The notes beneath the pieces were generated by a model. That model had not been told where the DNA came from, did not search any database, and saw only the letters and a list, made by a program, of their open reading frames with translations. This document shows positions 1 to 6,716 of a stretch of DNA of 28,401 bases, piece by piece (positions within the stretch are counted from its first letter, which is position 1; each line of letters begins with the position of its first letter). The DNA comes from Bacillota bacterium (GTDB lineage Bacteria; Bacillota; Clostridia; Christensenellales; UMGS416): NCBI GenBank assembly GCA_023428265.1, contig JAEYYW010000180.1, positions 1 through 28,401 of the forward strand, given 5' to 3'. Position numbers and translations under genes: made by a program.

Positions 1-1
1 G

Positions 2-67
2 CATAATGGTGCTCCCAAAGCTATAGTAACAGATATTAAAGCACAATTCGAACTTGTGTTCAAGTAA
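2..67 (+). CDS. C-terminal tail of an unknown protein (partial)
   Basis: A frame on the + strand is open from the window edge to a TAA at 65-67 and encodes 21 residues ending in AQFELVFK. The stretch is much more A+T-rich than the genes that follow. It would converge with queA, whose stop lies 28 nt further on. Twenty-one open codons could be chance, so this is only a plausible gene end. No function can be assigned. Confidence 0.3.
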   Translation, partial: HNGAPKAIVTDIKAQFELVFK

Positions 68-95
68 CAACAGTCTTATCTAACAGAGCTTTAAT

Positions 96-1130
96 TTAAA
101 GAATCATCATCGCATCCCCGAAGCTGAAAAACCGATACCGCTCCTGCACAGCGACTTCATACACCCGCAGCATTTCCTCCCGGCTGCCAGCCAATGCGCT
201 CACCATCATCAGCAGCGTGGAGCGCGGCAGGTGGAAGTTGGTAATCAACGCATCCACTGCCTTAAACCGGTAGCCCGGCGTGATGAAAATGTCTGTCCAG
301 CCGGTGCCGGCATGCACAACGCCATCCTCGCCGGTTGCCGTTTCCAGCGTGCGGGCCGATGTGGTGCCCACGGCCACGATCCTGCCGCCGGCTGCGCGGG
401 CAGCGTTGATGGTGTCAGCAGCCACCGGTGCAATCTCATAGTATTCGGAATGCATCTTGTGCTCGGCCACATCTTCCACCGCTACCGGCCGGAACGTGCC
501 CAACCCCACATGCAGCAGCACCCGTACCACCTTGATGCCTTTGGCTTCAATCTGGCGCAGCAGCTCCGGGGTGAAGTGAAGCCCCGCCGTGGGAGCCGCC
601 GCCGAGCCCCGCTCGCGGGCATAAACCGTCTGATAGCGCTCGGGGTCATTGAGGCGCTCATGGATGTAGGGCGGCAGCGGCATCGTGCCGATGGCGTCCA
701 ACGCCTCTTCAAACACACCGTCGTAGATGAGCTTGATGCGGCGCATGCCTTCCGGCAGCACCTCCAGCACCCGGGCCTTCAGCCTGCCGCCGCCGAATTC
801 GAACATCACGCCGGGGGCGGCCCGCTTAGCCGGTTTGGACAGGGCGAGCCAGGTGTCGCCTTCCACCCGGTTCAAGAGAAGAAACTCCATTTTCCCGCCG
901 GTATCCGGTTTCACACCCACAATGCGGGCCGGGATCACACGGGTGTCGTTCAGCACCAGCGCGTCGCCGGGGTTCAAATACTCCAGCACATCGTGAAACA
1001 CACGGTGCTCCACCGCCCCGCTTTTCCGGTCAAAAACCAACAAGCGGCTGGAGTCCCGCTCAATGAGCGGGTGCTGGGCAATCAGTTCCTCAGGCAGGTG
1101 ATAATCAAAATCGCTGGTTTTCAAGCCCAT
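96..1130 (-). CDS. queA: S-adenosylmethionine:tRNA ribosyltransferase-isomerase
   Basis: QueA transfers and isomerises the ribosyl group of SAM onto preQ1 in tRNA, giving epoxyqueuosine, a late step of queuosine synthesis at the wobble base of GUN-anticodon tRNAs. The 344-residue product has the normal family length. It starts with the typical DFDYHLPEELIAQHP block and carries the hallmark stretches LNDTRVIPAR, TAGLHFTPELL, HVGLGTFRPV, TTSARTLE and the C-terminal NFHLPRSTLLMMVSA. Its ATG overlaps the ruvB TGA (TGATG at 1128-1132), which indicates translational coupling as the last gene of the ruvC-ruvA-ruvB-queA operon. This order is common in Bacillota. No clear terminator follows the stop. 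Confidence 0.97.
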   Translation of the reverse strand: MGLKTSDFDYHLPEELIAQHPLIERDSSRLLVFDRKSGAVEHRVFHDVLEYLNPGDALVLNDTRVIPARIVGVKPDTGGKMEFLLLNRVEGDTWLALSKPAKRAAPGVMFEFGGGRLKARVLEVLPEGMRRIKLIYDGVFEEALDAIGTMPLPPYIHERLNDPERYQTVYARERGSAAAPTAGLHFTPELLRQIEAKGIKVVRVLLHVGLGTFRPVAVEDVAEHKMHSEYYEIAPVAADTINAARAAGGRIVAVGTTSARTLETATGEDGVVHAGTGWTDIFITPGYRFKAVDALITNFHLPRSTLLMMVSALAGSREEMLRVYEVAVQERYRFFSFGDAMMIL

Positions 1131-2188
1131 CAGTTGCCCCCCAGAAATGTTGCCTGCACTTCACTGTCCATCATGCGGGCAGGCACCGGAATGCCCAGGT
1201 GCCGATAGGCTCCGGGCGTGGCCACGCGGCCCCGGGGCGTGCGGTTGATGAAGCCCAGCTGCATCAGATAGGGCTCGTAAACATCCTCGATCGTCACCGA
1301 TTCCTCACCGGTGGCCGCGGCCAGTGTGTCCAACCCCACCGGCCCGCCGGCGAACTTCTCAATGATTGAGGAGAGCAGCCTGCGGTCGATGTTATCCAGG
1401 CCAAGCTGGTCCACCTCCAGCAGGTCCAGGCCTGCTCCGGCCACATCCTCGGTAATTGTGCCGTCGGCCTTGATCTGGGCAAAGTCACGCACGCGCTTCA
1501 AAAGCCGGTTGGCAATGCGTGGCGTGCCGCGGCTGCGGCGGGCGATCTCCATGGCGCCGTCGGTCTCAATGGGAGCGCCGAGGATGCCCGCTGACCGGCG
1601 CACAATGGTGCACAGCTCCTCCGGCGTGTAAAGCTCCAGCCGACACACCACGCCGAAGCGGTCCAGCAACGGGCTTGTGAGCATGCCGGCCCGCGTGGTG
1701 GCCCCCACCAGCGTGAAGCGCGGCAGGTCCATGCGGATCGTGCGGGCGCTGGGGCCCTTGCCGATGATGATGTCCAGCTTGTAGTCTTCCATCGCTGGAT
1801 AGAGCACCTCGGACACATTGCTGTTCAAGCGGTGAATTTCGTCTATGAAAAGCACGTCGCCCTTGGCCAGGTTCGTCAGGATCGCCGCCAGATCGCCGGC
1901 GCGCTCGATGGCCGGGCCGGACGTGATGCGCACCTGCACGCCCATCTCGGCGGCGATGATGTTGGCCAGCGTGGTCTTGCCCAGGCCCGGAGGGCCGTAG
2001 AGCAGCACATGGTCCAGCGCCTCTTCCCTCTGCCGGGCGGCCTGGATGAAAATGTCCAGCTGGCCCTTTGCCTTGGTCTGGCCGATGTATTCGGCCATCC
2101 GCTTGGGCCGGAGGGAAAACTCCTCCAGGTCCTCGTCACGCTTCAGAGACGTGATGTGCCTGTCCAGATCCATGTTGTTTTCCGACAT
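1130..2188 (-). CDS. ruvB: Holliday junction branch-migration ATPase RuvB
   Basis: RuvB is the hexameric AAA+ motor that drives branch migration of Holliday junctions bound by RuvA. The 352-residue protein shows Walker A GPPGLGKTT (about 65-73), Walker B FIDEIH (D116, E117), the sensor region TLVGATTRAG, the LLDRFG arginine-finger region, and a C-terminal winged-helix domain containing the conserved YEPYLMQLGFINRTPRGR stretch. It lies 4 nt after ruvA and overlaps queA by one base. The ATG at 2188 gives the standard N-terminus. Nothing unusual was seen. Confidence 0.98.
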   Translation of the reverse strand: MSENNMDLDRHITSLKRDEDLEEFSLRPKRMAEYIGQTKAKGQLDIFIQAARQREEALDHVLLYGPPGLGKTTLANIIAAEMGVQVRITSGPAIERAGDLAAILTNLAKGDVLFIDEIHRLNSNVSEVLYPAMEDYKLDIIIGKGPSARTIRMDLPRFTLVGATTRAGMLTSPLLDRFGVVCRLELYTPEELCTIVRRSAGILGAPIETDGAMEIARRSRGTPRIANRLLKRVRDFAQIKADGTITEDVAGAGLDLLEVDQLGLDNIDRRLLSSIIEKFAGGPVGLDTLAAATGEESVTIEDVYEPYLMQLGFINRTPRGRVATPGAYRHLGIPVPARMMDSEVQATFLGGN

Positions 2189-2192
2189 TCCT

Positions 2193-2789
2193 TCACCGCC
2201 TGTCCAGGGCCTTTAAAGCCCGCATGATGATCTCTTCCACGCCGCCCACATCGCCGGCAGCCCCCACGGCCTTTGTGGCCTCGATGGACGAATAACCAAG
2301 CGCCATCAGCGCCTGGATGGCCTCCTGCGAGGCATTGCCGGCCAGGGCGGCTCCGGCGGCCTGCGGGGCGGCGTGGGTCAGCTCCTCCTTGCCTACGCTT
2401 TCGCACAGCTCCAGAATCAGGCGCTCGGCGGTCTTCTTGCCCACGCCGCTGATGCGGCTCAGGCTCCGGGTGTCCTTGGTGACCAGCGCGATGGCCAGCT
2501 CCGCCACCGTCATGCCGGAGAGGATGCCCATCGCCATCTTGGGCCCCACGCCGGTCACGCCCAGAAGCTTCACAAACATCGCCTTTTCCTCCCGGCTGCC
2601 GAAGCCGAAGAGCAGCATGGCGTCCTCCCGCACATGCAGATAGGTGAACACGCGGGCATCCTCCCCCGCTGCCGGCAACGTGGCCAGCGTCCTGGTGCTC
2701 ACAAAAATCTCATAGCCCACGCCGCCGGCGTCGATCACGCAGTGGTCTGGGCCCTTATGCTCCAGCTTTCCCCGGATGAATGCGTACAT
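2193..2789 (-). CDS. ruvA: Holliday junction DNA-binding protein RuvA
   Basis: RuvA forms tetramers that hold the four-way junction open and load RuvB. The 198-residue product begins MYAFIRGKLEHKGPDH (OB-fold domain, about 1-62). It has two helix-hairpin-helix motifs, LLGVTGVGPKMAMGIL and ISGVGKKTAERLILEL. The C-terminal domain III contains the ALMALGYSSIEATKAV segment that contacts RuvB. It lies 5 nt after ruvC and 4 nt before ruvB, all on the minus strand. Confidence 0.97.
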   Translation of the reverse strand: MYAFIRGKLEHKGPDHCVIDAGGVGYEIFVSTRTLATLPAAGEDARVFTYLHVREDAMLLFGFGSREEKAMFVKLLGVTGVGPKMAMGILSGMTVAELAIALVTKDTRSLSRISGVGKKTAERLILELCESVGKEELTHAAPQAAGAALAGNASQEAIQALMALGYSSIEATKAVGAAGDVGGVEEIIMRALKALDRR

Positions 2790-2794
2790 ATGCC

Positions 2795-3292
2795 TTACCT
2801 CATCAAAAATTGCTGCGTCATCGCCGGGCCGTTGGCCTGGCAGATTGCGATGGCCAACGCGTCGGCGGCGTCGTCGGGCTTGGGGATATGGTCCAGGTTC
2901 AGCAGGATGCGCACCATCTGCTGGATCTGGTTCTTGTCGGCGTGGCCGTAGCCGGTCAGCGCCTGCTTGACCTGCTTGGGGGTGTATTCAAAAATCTCGC
3001 CGGCAAAGGCGTTGCGCGCGGCGATCACCGCCACGCCTCTGGCCTGGCCCACGTTGATGGCAGTCTTGGCGTTGTTGGTGAAAAAAAGCTCTTCAAAGGC
3101 CACGCAATCGGGCTTGTAGGTTTCCACGATGCGGCGGATGCCATCGTGCACGATGGTGAGCCTGAGGGGCATGGCCATGCCGGCCGGCGTGGTCACCGTG
3201 CCATAGTCCACCAGCTTCATTTTGCCGTGGTCCGCGTCGATCACGCCGTAGCCCACGATGGCGAGGCCCGGGTCGATTCCGATGATTCTCAT
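2795..3292 (-). CDS. ruvC: Crossover junction endodeoxyribonuclease RuvC
   Basis: RuvC resolves Holliday junctions by symmetric nicking, using an RNase H-like fold and two metals. The frame is open further upstream, but the family N-terminus MRIIGIDPGLAIVGYG starts at 3292 and is preceded by a GGAG box, giving a standard 165-residue protein. Visible active-site elements are D7 in GIDPG, the Glu pair in VAFEELFF, and the C-terminal aspartates in KPDDAADALAIA. It is the first gene of the operon. An extended -10 element lies about 40 nt upstream. Confidence 0.96.
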   Translation of the reverse strand: MRIIGIDPGLAIVGYGVIDADHGKMKLVDYGTVTTPAGMAMPLRLTIVHDGIRRIVETYKPDCVAFEELFFTNNAKTAINVGQARGVAVIAARNAFAGEIFEYTPKQVKQALTGYGHADKNQIQQMVRILLNLDHIPKPDDAADALAIAICQANGPAMTQQFLMR

Positions 3293-3331
3293 TGGTGCTC
3301 CAGGTACAAACTGTTGTTCGTGGATGGGGGT

Positions 3332-3340
3332 ATTATACCA
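3332..3340 (-). promoter_or_regulatory. Extended -10 promoter of the ruvC operon
   Basis: Read on the minus strand, this is TGGTATAAT, a perfect TATAAT with the TGn extension. No good -35 hexamer sits 16-18 nt upstream, as is usual for extended -10 promoters. The expected start at about 3325 would leave a leader of about 30 nt before ruvC. Confidence 0.6.
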
Positions 3341-3526
3341 TAAATTGTATGGGTTGGGAGCCAATATCAGCAAATCGGATGTTGCCATAGACTGGCAGAA
3401 TAAAAGGATAGCCGCCTGCAAAGACGGCCTTCCGAAAATACCACAGCCCTCAGGACATCGTGATTTCGCATCCCCACAACGGTGACGCCTGTTTTTATTG
3501 CACTATGTTCCAATTTCGTAAAGTCT

Positions 3527-3555
3527 ATACTATTTCTCCCGTCCAAACTGGTCAA
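3527..3555 (-). promoter_or_regulatory. Possible distal promoter toward ruvC
   Basis: On the minus strand, TTGACC (3550-3555), 17 nt, then TAGTAT (3527-3532). It is well placed in the long gap upstream of ruvC and points at it. It would give a leader of about 230 nt, and the sequence between holds no convincing gene. Confidence 0.4.
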
Positions 3556-3703
3556 CCTTCATAAATCCGCCCTTCCCGTCTGTCAAAATCGTTTGATTCC
3601 GGATGTTCATTTTTCGGTTACTTTGACATAGGAATCATCCTCAAAACAATGATTTAACAAAATCCTTACAAAAAAGGTCTGGATTTTTCTTGGATTTGTG
3701 GCA

Positions 3704-3774
3704 TACTATAGATGGATCAAAGGTGATCTGAAACCACAATATACCGAGGAAAGGAGATCAAGGAGGTGACAAAT
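3704..3774 (+). promoter_or_regulatory. Leader with dyad and successive Shine-Dalgarno-like boxes
   Basis: A weak -10 (TACTAT, 3704-3709) has no good -35. Just downstream is a dyad, GATCA-AAGG-TGATC (3715-3728). Then come AAGGAG (3751-3756) and AAGGAGGTGA (3760-3769), the latter fully complementary to the 16S rRNA 3' end. The AAAGGTGATC inside the dyad also resembles the anti-Shine-Dalgarno complement. The ATG at 3775 is well spaced from the strongest box. Confidence 0.45.
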
Positions 3775-3999
3775 ATGGCATGCAGCCACGTCTATCAGCC
3801 GCAAGGCAAATACTACAGCCGCAGCAAGCATTGGCTTCTGAACGGCGAAACCTTCACCGTGGTGCGACTGCGCAAGTGCGAGCACTGCGACAAGGTGGAG
3901 CGCAAGGTTGTGATGAAGAAACGCGTAATCTCTTCACCGGACGCCTACGAGAAACACTTGAAGTTCTCTGGCATCAAACCCGAACGCCACCTAAACTGA
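3775..3999 (+). CDS. Small Cys/His-pair protein, possibly zinc-binding
   Basis: The product is 74 residues and matches no family I can name. It has C3-x-H5 near the N-terminus and C35-x-H37-C38 in the middle, a spacing compatible with one metal site of a small zinc-ribbon fold. It is basic, with a VERKVVMKKR stretch right after the Cys pair, so nucleic-acid or ribosome binding is possible; this is inference only. An in-frame GTG at 3766 falls inside the Shine-Dalgarno box, so ATG 3775 is the better start. The near-perfect ribosome binding site and the terminator right after the stop make this a convincing monocistronic gene, probably highly translated. Confidence 0.7.
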   Translation: MACSHVYQPQGKYYSRSKHWLLNGETFTVVRLRKCEHCDKVERKVVMKKRVISSPDAYEKHLKFSGIKPERHLN

Positions 4000-4037
4000 A
4001 ACCCGGCAGGATGAAATCCCCCGCCGGGTTTTGTTTT
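4000..4037 (+). terminator. Intrinsic terminator after the 74-codon gene
   Basis: AACCCGGC (4000-4007) pairs with GCCGGGTT (4023-4030), followed by TTGTTTT. It begins right after the stop codon and could also stop minus-strand cysS transcripts. Confidence 0.8.
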
Positions 4038-4123
4038 ACCCATTTTTCGAGCCCCGGTTCAGAGGGGCCGCCACATGATCCTTATTAACCCGTTATCTCT
4101 CACGTGCAATCCGCTGCCGGCGG

Positions 4124-5515
4124 CTACTGCCCCAACGCCCTCAGCTTCTGCCCTTCCTTGGTGTCTTCCACCAGCCACCCTTTTGCTTTGATCTCGTCAC
4201 GGAGTTTGTCTGAGAGAGCCCAGTCGCGGTTCTTGCGGGCCAGCGCGCGTTCGTCCGCCATCTTCTGGATCTCCTCAGGCACTGCGTCGTTGCGGCGGCC
4301 CAGCAGCCCCAGCACGCCGGACAGCTCCGTGAGCGTTTCGAGGGCCGCCCACGCCTCCCCTTTGTCTGCAGACTGGGCAAAGTGGCCGTTGATTTCGCGC
4401 ACATACTCAAACAGCACGCCGATAGCATCAGCGGTGTTCAGGTCGTCGTCCATCGCCTCGCGGAACTTCCGCACCGCCTCGGCGCGCAGCTCATCAAGGC
4501 CGCCGGCTTCCCCATCGGTCTGGCCGCCGGTGATGTGCAAAAGGTTGTCCCGCGCCGTGTAGAGGCGGTTGAGGGCCGTTTCGGCCTGCTGCATCAGCTC
4601 AAAGTTGAAGTTCATCGGGCTGCGGTATTGCGCCGACAGCATAAACAGCCGCAGCACCTCGAAGTCAAACTTTTGAAGAATGTCACGCACGGTGAAGAAA
4701 TTGCCCAGCGATTTGCTCATCTTCTGGTTGTCGATGTTGAGGTATCCGTTGTGCAGCCAGAACCGGGCAAAAGGCTTGCCGGTGGCGCCCTCGCTCTGGG
4801 CGATCTCGTTCTCGTGGTGAGGGAAAATAAGATCCTGGCCGCCGGCATGAATGTCCAGCGTCTCTCCCAGATACTTCATCGACATCGCCGAGCACTCAAT
4901 GTGCCAGCCGGGGCGGCCTTGCCCCCAGGGCGAGTCCCATGCGGGCTCACCGGGCTTCATGGCCTTCCACAGCGCAAAATCCATGGGGTGGCGCTTGATT
5001 TCACCCACCTCCACGCGGGCGCCGGCTTCCAGCTCCTCCATATTCTGACCGGAGAGCTTGCCATACCCCTGCAGCGCCTGGGTGTTGAAATAGACGTCGC
5101 CATTGTCCACGGCATAGGCCAGGCCCTTCTGCTCCAGCGTGCGGATGATGGAGATGATCTCCGGGATGTGCTCGGTGGCCTTGGGGCTCACGGTGGCCGG
5201 CGTGGACCCCAGCGCCCGCAAATCGTCAAAGTAGGCGGCGGCGAACCGCTCGGCCAGCGCCGCCACGGTGGTATCCTCCCGCTTGGCACGGTTGATCAGC
5301 TTATCGTCCACATCGGTCACGTTCTGCACAAACGTCACCTTGTAGCCTGAATATTCCAGATAGCGGCGCAGCGTTTCAAACACAATGATGGGCCGGGCGT
5401 TGCCCACATGGATGTAGTCATACACGGTGGGGCCGCACACATACATGCCCACCTGGCCCTCGTGAAGCGGCTCAAAGTCCTCTTTCCTGCGCGTCATGGT
5501 GTTGTAAAGCTTCAT
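4124..5515 (-). CDS. cysS: Cysteinyl-tRNA synthetase
   Basis: CysRS charges tRNA-Cys with cysteine. The 463-residue class I synthetase has the HIGH-type motif HVGNA (36-40), the KMSKS motif (265-269) and the structural zinc ligands C27, C208, H233 and E237. WHIECSAMSMKYLG and GGQDLIFPHHENE are family signatures. A GGGAGG box precedes the ATG. It lies 24 nt after the methyltransferase gene on the same strand, so both are very likely read from the T-box promoter near 6.5 kb. The T-box specifier is a Cys codon, which matches this gene. Confidence 0.97.
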   Translation of the reverse strand: MKLYNTMTRRKEDFEPLHEGQVGMYVCGPTVYDYIHVGNARPIIVFETLRRYLEYSGYKVTFVQNVTDVDDKLINRAKREDTTVAALAERFAAAYFDDLRALGSTPATVSPKATEHIPEIISIIRTLEQKGLAYAVDNGDVYFNTQALQGYGKLSGQNMEELEAGARVEVGEIKRHPMDFALWKAMKPGEPAWDSPWGQGRPGWHIECSAMSMKYLGETLDIHAGGQDLIFPHHENEIAQSEGATGKPFARFWLHNGYLNIDNQKMSKSLGNFFTVRDILQKFDFEVLRLFMLSAQYRSPMNFNFELMQQAETALNRLYTARDNLLHITGGQTDGEAGGLDELRAEAVRKFREAMDDDLNTADAIGVLFEYVREINGHFAQSADKGEAWAALETLTELSGVLGLLGRRNDAVPEEIQKMADERALARKNRDWALSDKLRDEIKAKGWLVEDTKEGQKLRALGQ

Positions 5516-5539
5516 AACAAATCCTCCCTGGATAATGGT

Positions 5540-6214
5540 TCAAGCTTTGATGGCATAAAATCCTGCCTGCATCATGCCCCGAAACAGCACCTCCGAAGCG
5601 GTAAAGCCGCAACATCGCAGCAACTCCAGGTGCTGGCAGATTGTGATCGGGAAATACTCCGCATCATATCTGGACAGGTTCTTCTCCACTTCCTGCGCCG
5701 TCCGGCCAGCCTCCAGCTGGTAGCGCCGCCACCGGTCCATCCCGATCCGCAGGCCCTCTTCGGTGAAGGGGCGCACGTTTTCATAGGTAATATAGACACC
5801 ACCGGGTTTCAGCATGCGGAAGCAGTTTTCGGTGGCGGCCCGGCGGGTGGCCTCGTCCAGATAATGGTGTGACTGTATGGCCGTGATCACATCGAAGGCA
5901 TTGCCCGGCAAGTCAAGCTCCTGCGTTACGGCAAGCACAGACTGGACTCTGAGACCGGCAAGCTTCTTCAGCGCCAGCTCCATCATCGCAGCCGATGGGT
6001 CGGCGATCGTATACTCGATATTGGGATAATGCTGTATCGCAGCCAGCACCATCGCCCCGGTGCCGCAGCCGGTGTCCAGCCAGCGGGCAGGAAAGGGGAC
6101 TGCCGATTTGACCACATCCAACGCCTCGCTGTGATACCGTGCGTAGTGGGGGTTTACTGCCGCTACATGGCCGTCATATTCCGATGCTATAATTGATATC
6201 TTGTTATCATTCAT
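5540..6214 (-). CDS. Class I SAM-dependent methyltransferase, target unknown
   Basis: About 224 residues with a Rossmann-type methyltransferase core: motif I WLDTGCGTGAMV, acidic loop TIADPSAAMMELA, motif IV FDVITAIQSHHYL and post-motif MLKPGGVYITYENV. It resembles small-molecule (UbiE-like) methyltransferases, but the substrate is not evident. An ATG at 6226 abuts the T-run of the T-box terminator; the ATG at 6214, 5 nt after a GAGGG box, is the better start. It is the first gene behind the Cys T-box and is followed by cysS, so its expression should rise when cysteine is short. A role in thiol or sulfur metabolism is an inference from that position. Confidence 0.85.
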   Translation of the reverse strand: MNDNKISIIASEYDGHVAAVNPHYARYHSEALDVVKSAVPFPARWLDTGCGTGAMVLAAIQHYPNIEYTIADPSAAMMELALKKLAGLRVQSVLAVTQELDLPGNAFDVITAIQSHHYLDEATRRAATENCFRMLKPGGVYITYENVRPFTEEGLRIGMDRWRRYQLEAGRTAQEVEKNLSRYDAEYFPITICQHLELLRCCGFTASEVLFRGMMQAGFYAIKA

Positions 6215-6226
6215 TGCATCCCTCAT

Positions 6227-6262
6227 AAAAAAGCCCCCGCCCCTGGATAGAGGCGAAGGCTT
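6227..6262 (-). terminator. Regulated terminator of the Cys T-box
   Basis: On the minus strand, 6250-6262 pairs with 6231-6243 in a 13-bp stem (including GU pairs) with a 6-nt loop, then a run of T. The 5' arm lies just after the T-box sequence, so antiterminator and terminator are mutually exclusive in the usual way. Confidence 0.9.
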
Positions 6263-6498
6263 GGCTTCGCGGTCCCACTCTATATGCCGTTGCCGTCAGG
6301 CATCACATCCCCAACCCCGCAATGGCGCTCGATCCGCCGGTAACGGTGCGGAGCCGGCCATCCATACGCGGCATTGCCTTCCGGACGGCTGCCTCATGGG
6401 TGCACTTCCCATTCCTTTGAACTCGCCGGGGCTCTCAGCCGGTGGCCCTGGCTCTCTGATCAGTCTTGAGAATGGTACTCTTCCCAGTCATTGGCGGT
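6227..6498 (-). promoter_or_regulatory. tRNA-Cys T-box leader (riboregulator)
   Basis: T-box leaders read the charging state of a tRNA and antiterminate when it is uncharged. On the minus strand the conserved T-box AGAGTGGGACCGCG lies at 6268-6281. Upstream is a Stem I in which CCATTC pairs with GAATGG above an internal loop with AGTA on the 5' side and GAAGTGCA on the 3' side. The specifier codon is TGC (Cys) at 6402-6404, followed by A as is usual. The AGAGAG element typical of Stem I is present. A strong terminator follows the T-box. The specifier agrees with cysS, the second gene downstream. Confidence 0.92.
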
Positions 6499-6504
6499 GG
6501 AATC

Positions 6505-6533
6505 ATTATAGTATTTCCAAAATAGAAAAGCAA
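6505..6533 (-). promoter_or_regulatory. Promoter of the T-box operon
   Basis: On the minus strand, TTGCTT (6528-6533), exactly 17 nt, then TATAAT (6505-6510). The predicted start at about 6498 gives a leader of about 270 nt that holds the whole T-box. Confidence 0.85.
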
Positions 6534-6716
6534 TCCCTTCCCACCCTGCCATGCGCCGCACACCGCTCAAGCGCCTGGCGGCAAAAATGCAATCCATCGC
6601 CAGATCTTCCACCTCCACGATATATGCCAGAGACCGGCGCATTCCTTGCCATTGCCAGGAACTCGTGCTAAGATTGAGCCGCATTCGATATAACGTTTTT
6701 TTCGAAGGAGATTCCC

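Larger units (their letters stand above)
3293..3774. other. Intergenic region between divergent ruvC and the 74-codon gene
   Basis: A 482-nt stretch, more A+T-rich than the flanking genes. It holds the two candidate minus-strand promoters for ruvC (3332-3340 and 3527-3555) and, at its right end, the leader of the small + strand gene. Short open frames inside it lack plausible ribosome binding sites and look like chance. No riboswitch or known RNA fold was recognised. Confidence 0.6.

Noticed and set aside
231..1208. 325-codon open frame on the + strand
   Set aside because: Antisense to queA and ruvB, which are certain; composition is that of a shadow frame.
3367..3555. 62-codon minus-strand open frame upstream of ruvC
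   Set aside because: Its TTG start coincides with the -35 box of a candidate promoter; no ribosome binding site and no recognisable sequence.
4382..5350. 322-codon open frame on the + strand
   Set aside because: Antisense to cysS; no ribosome binding site and no recognisable motif.
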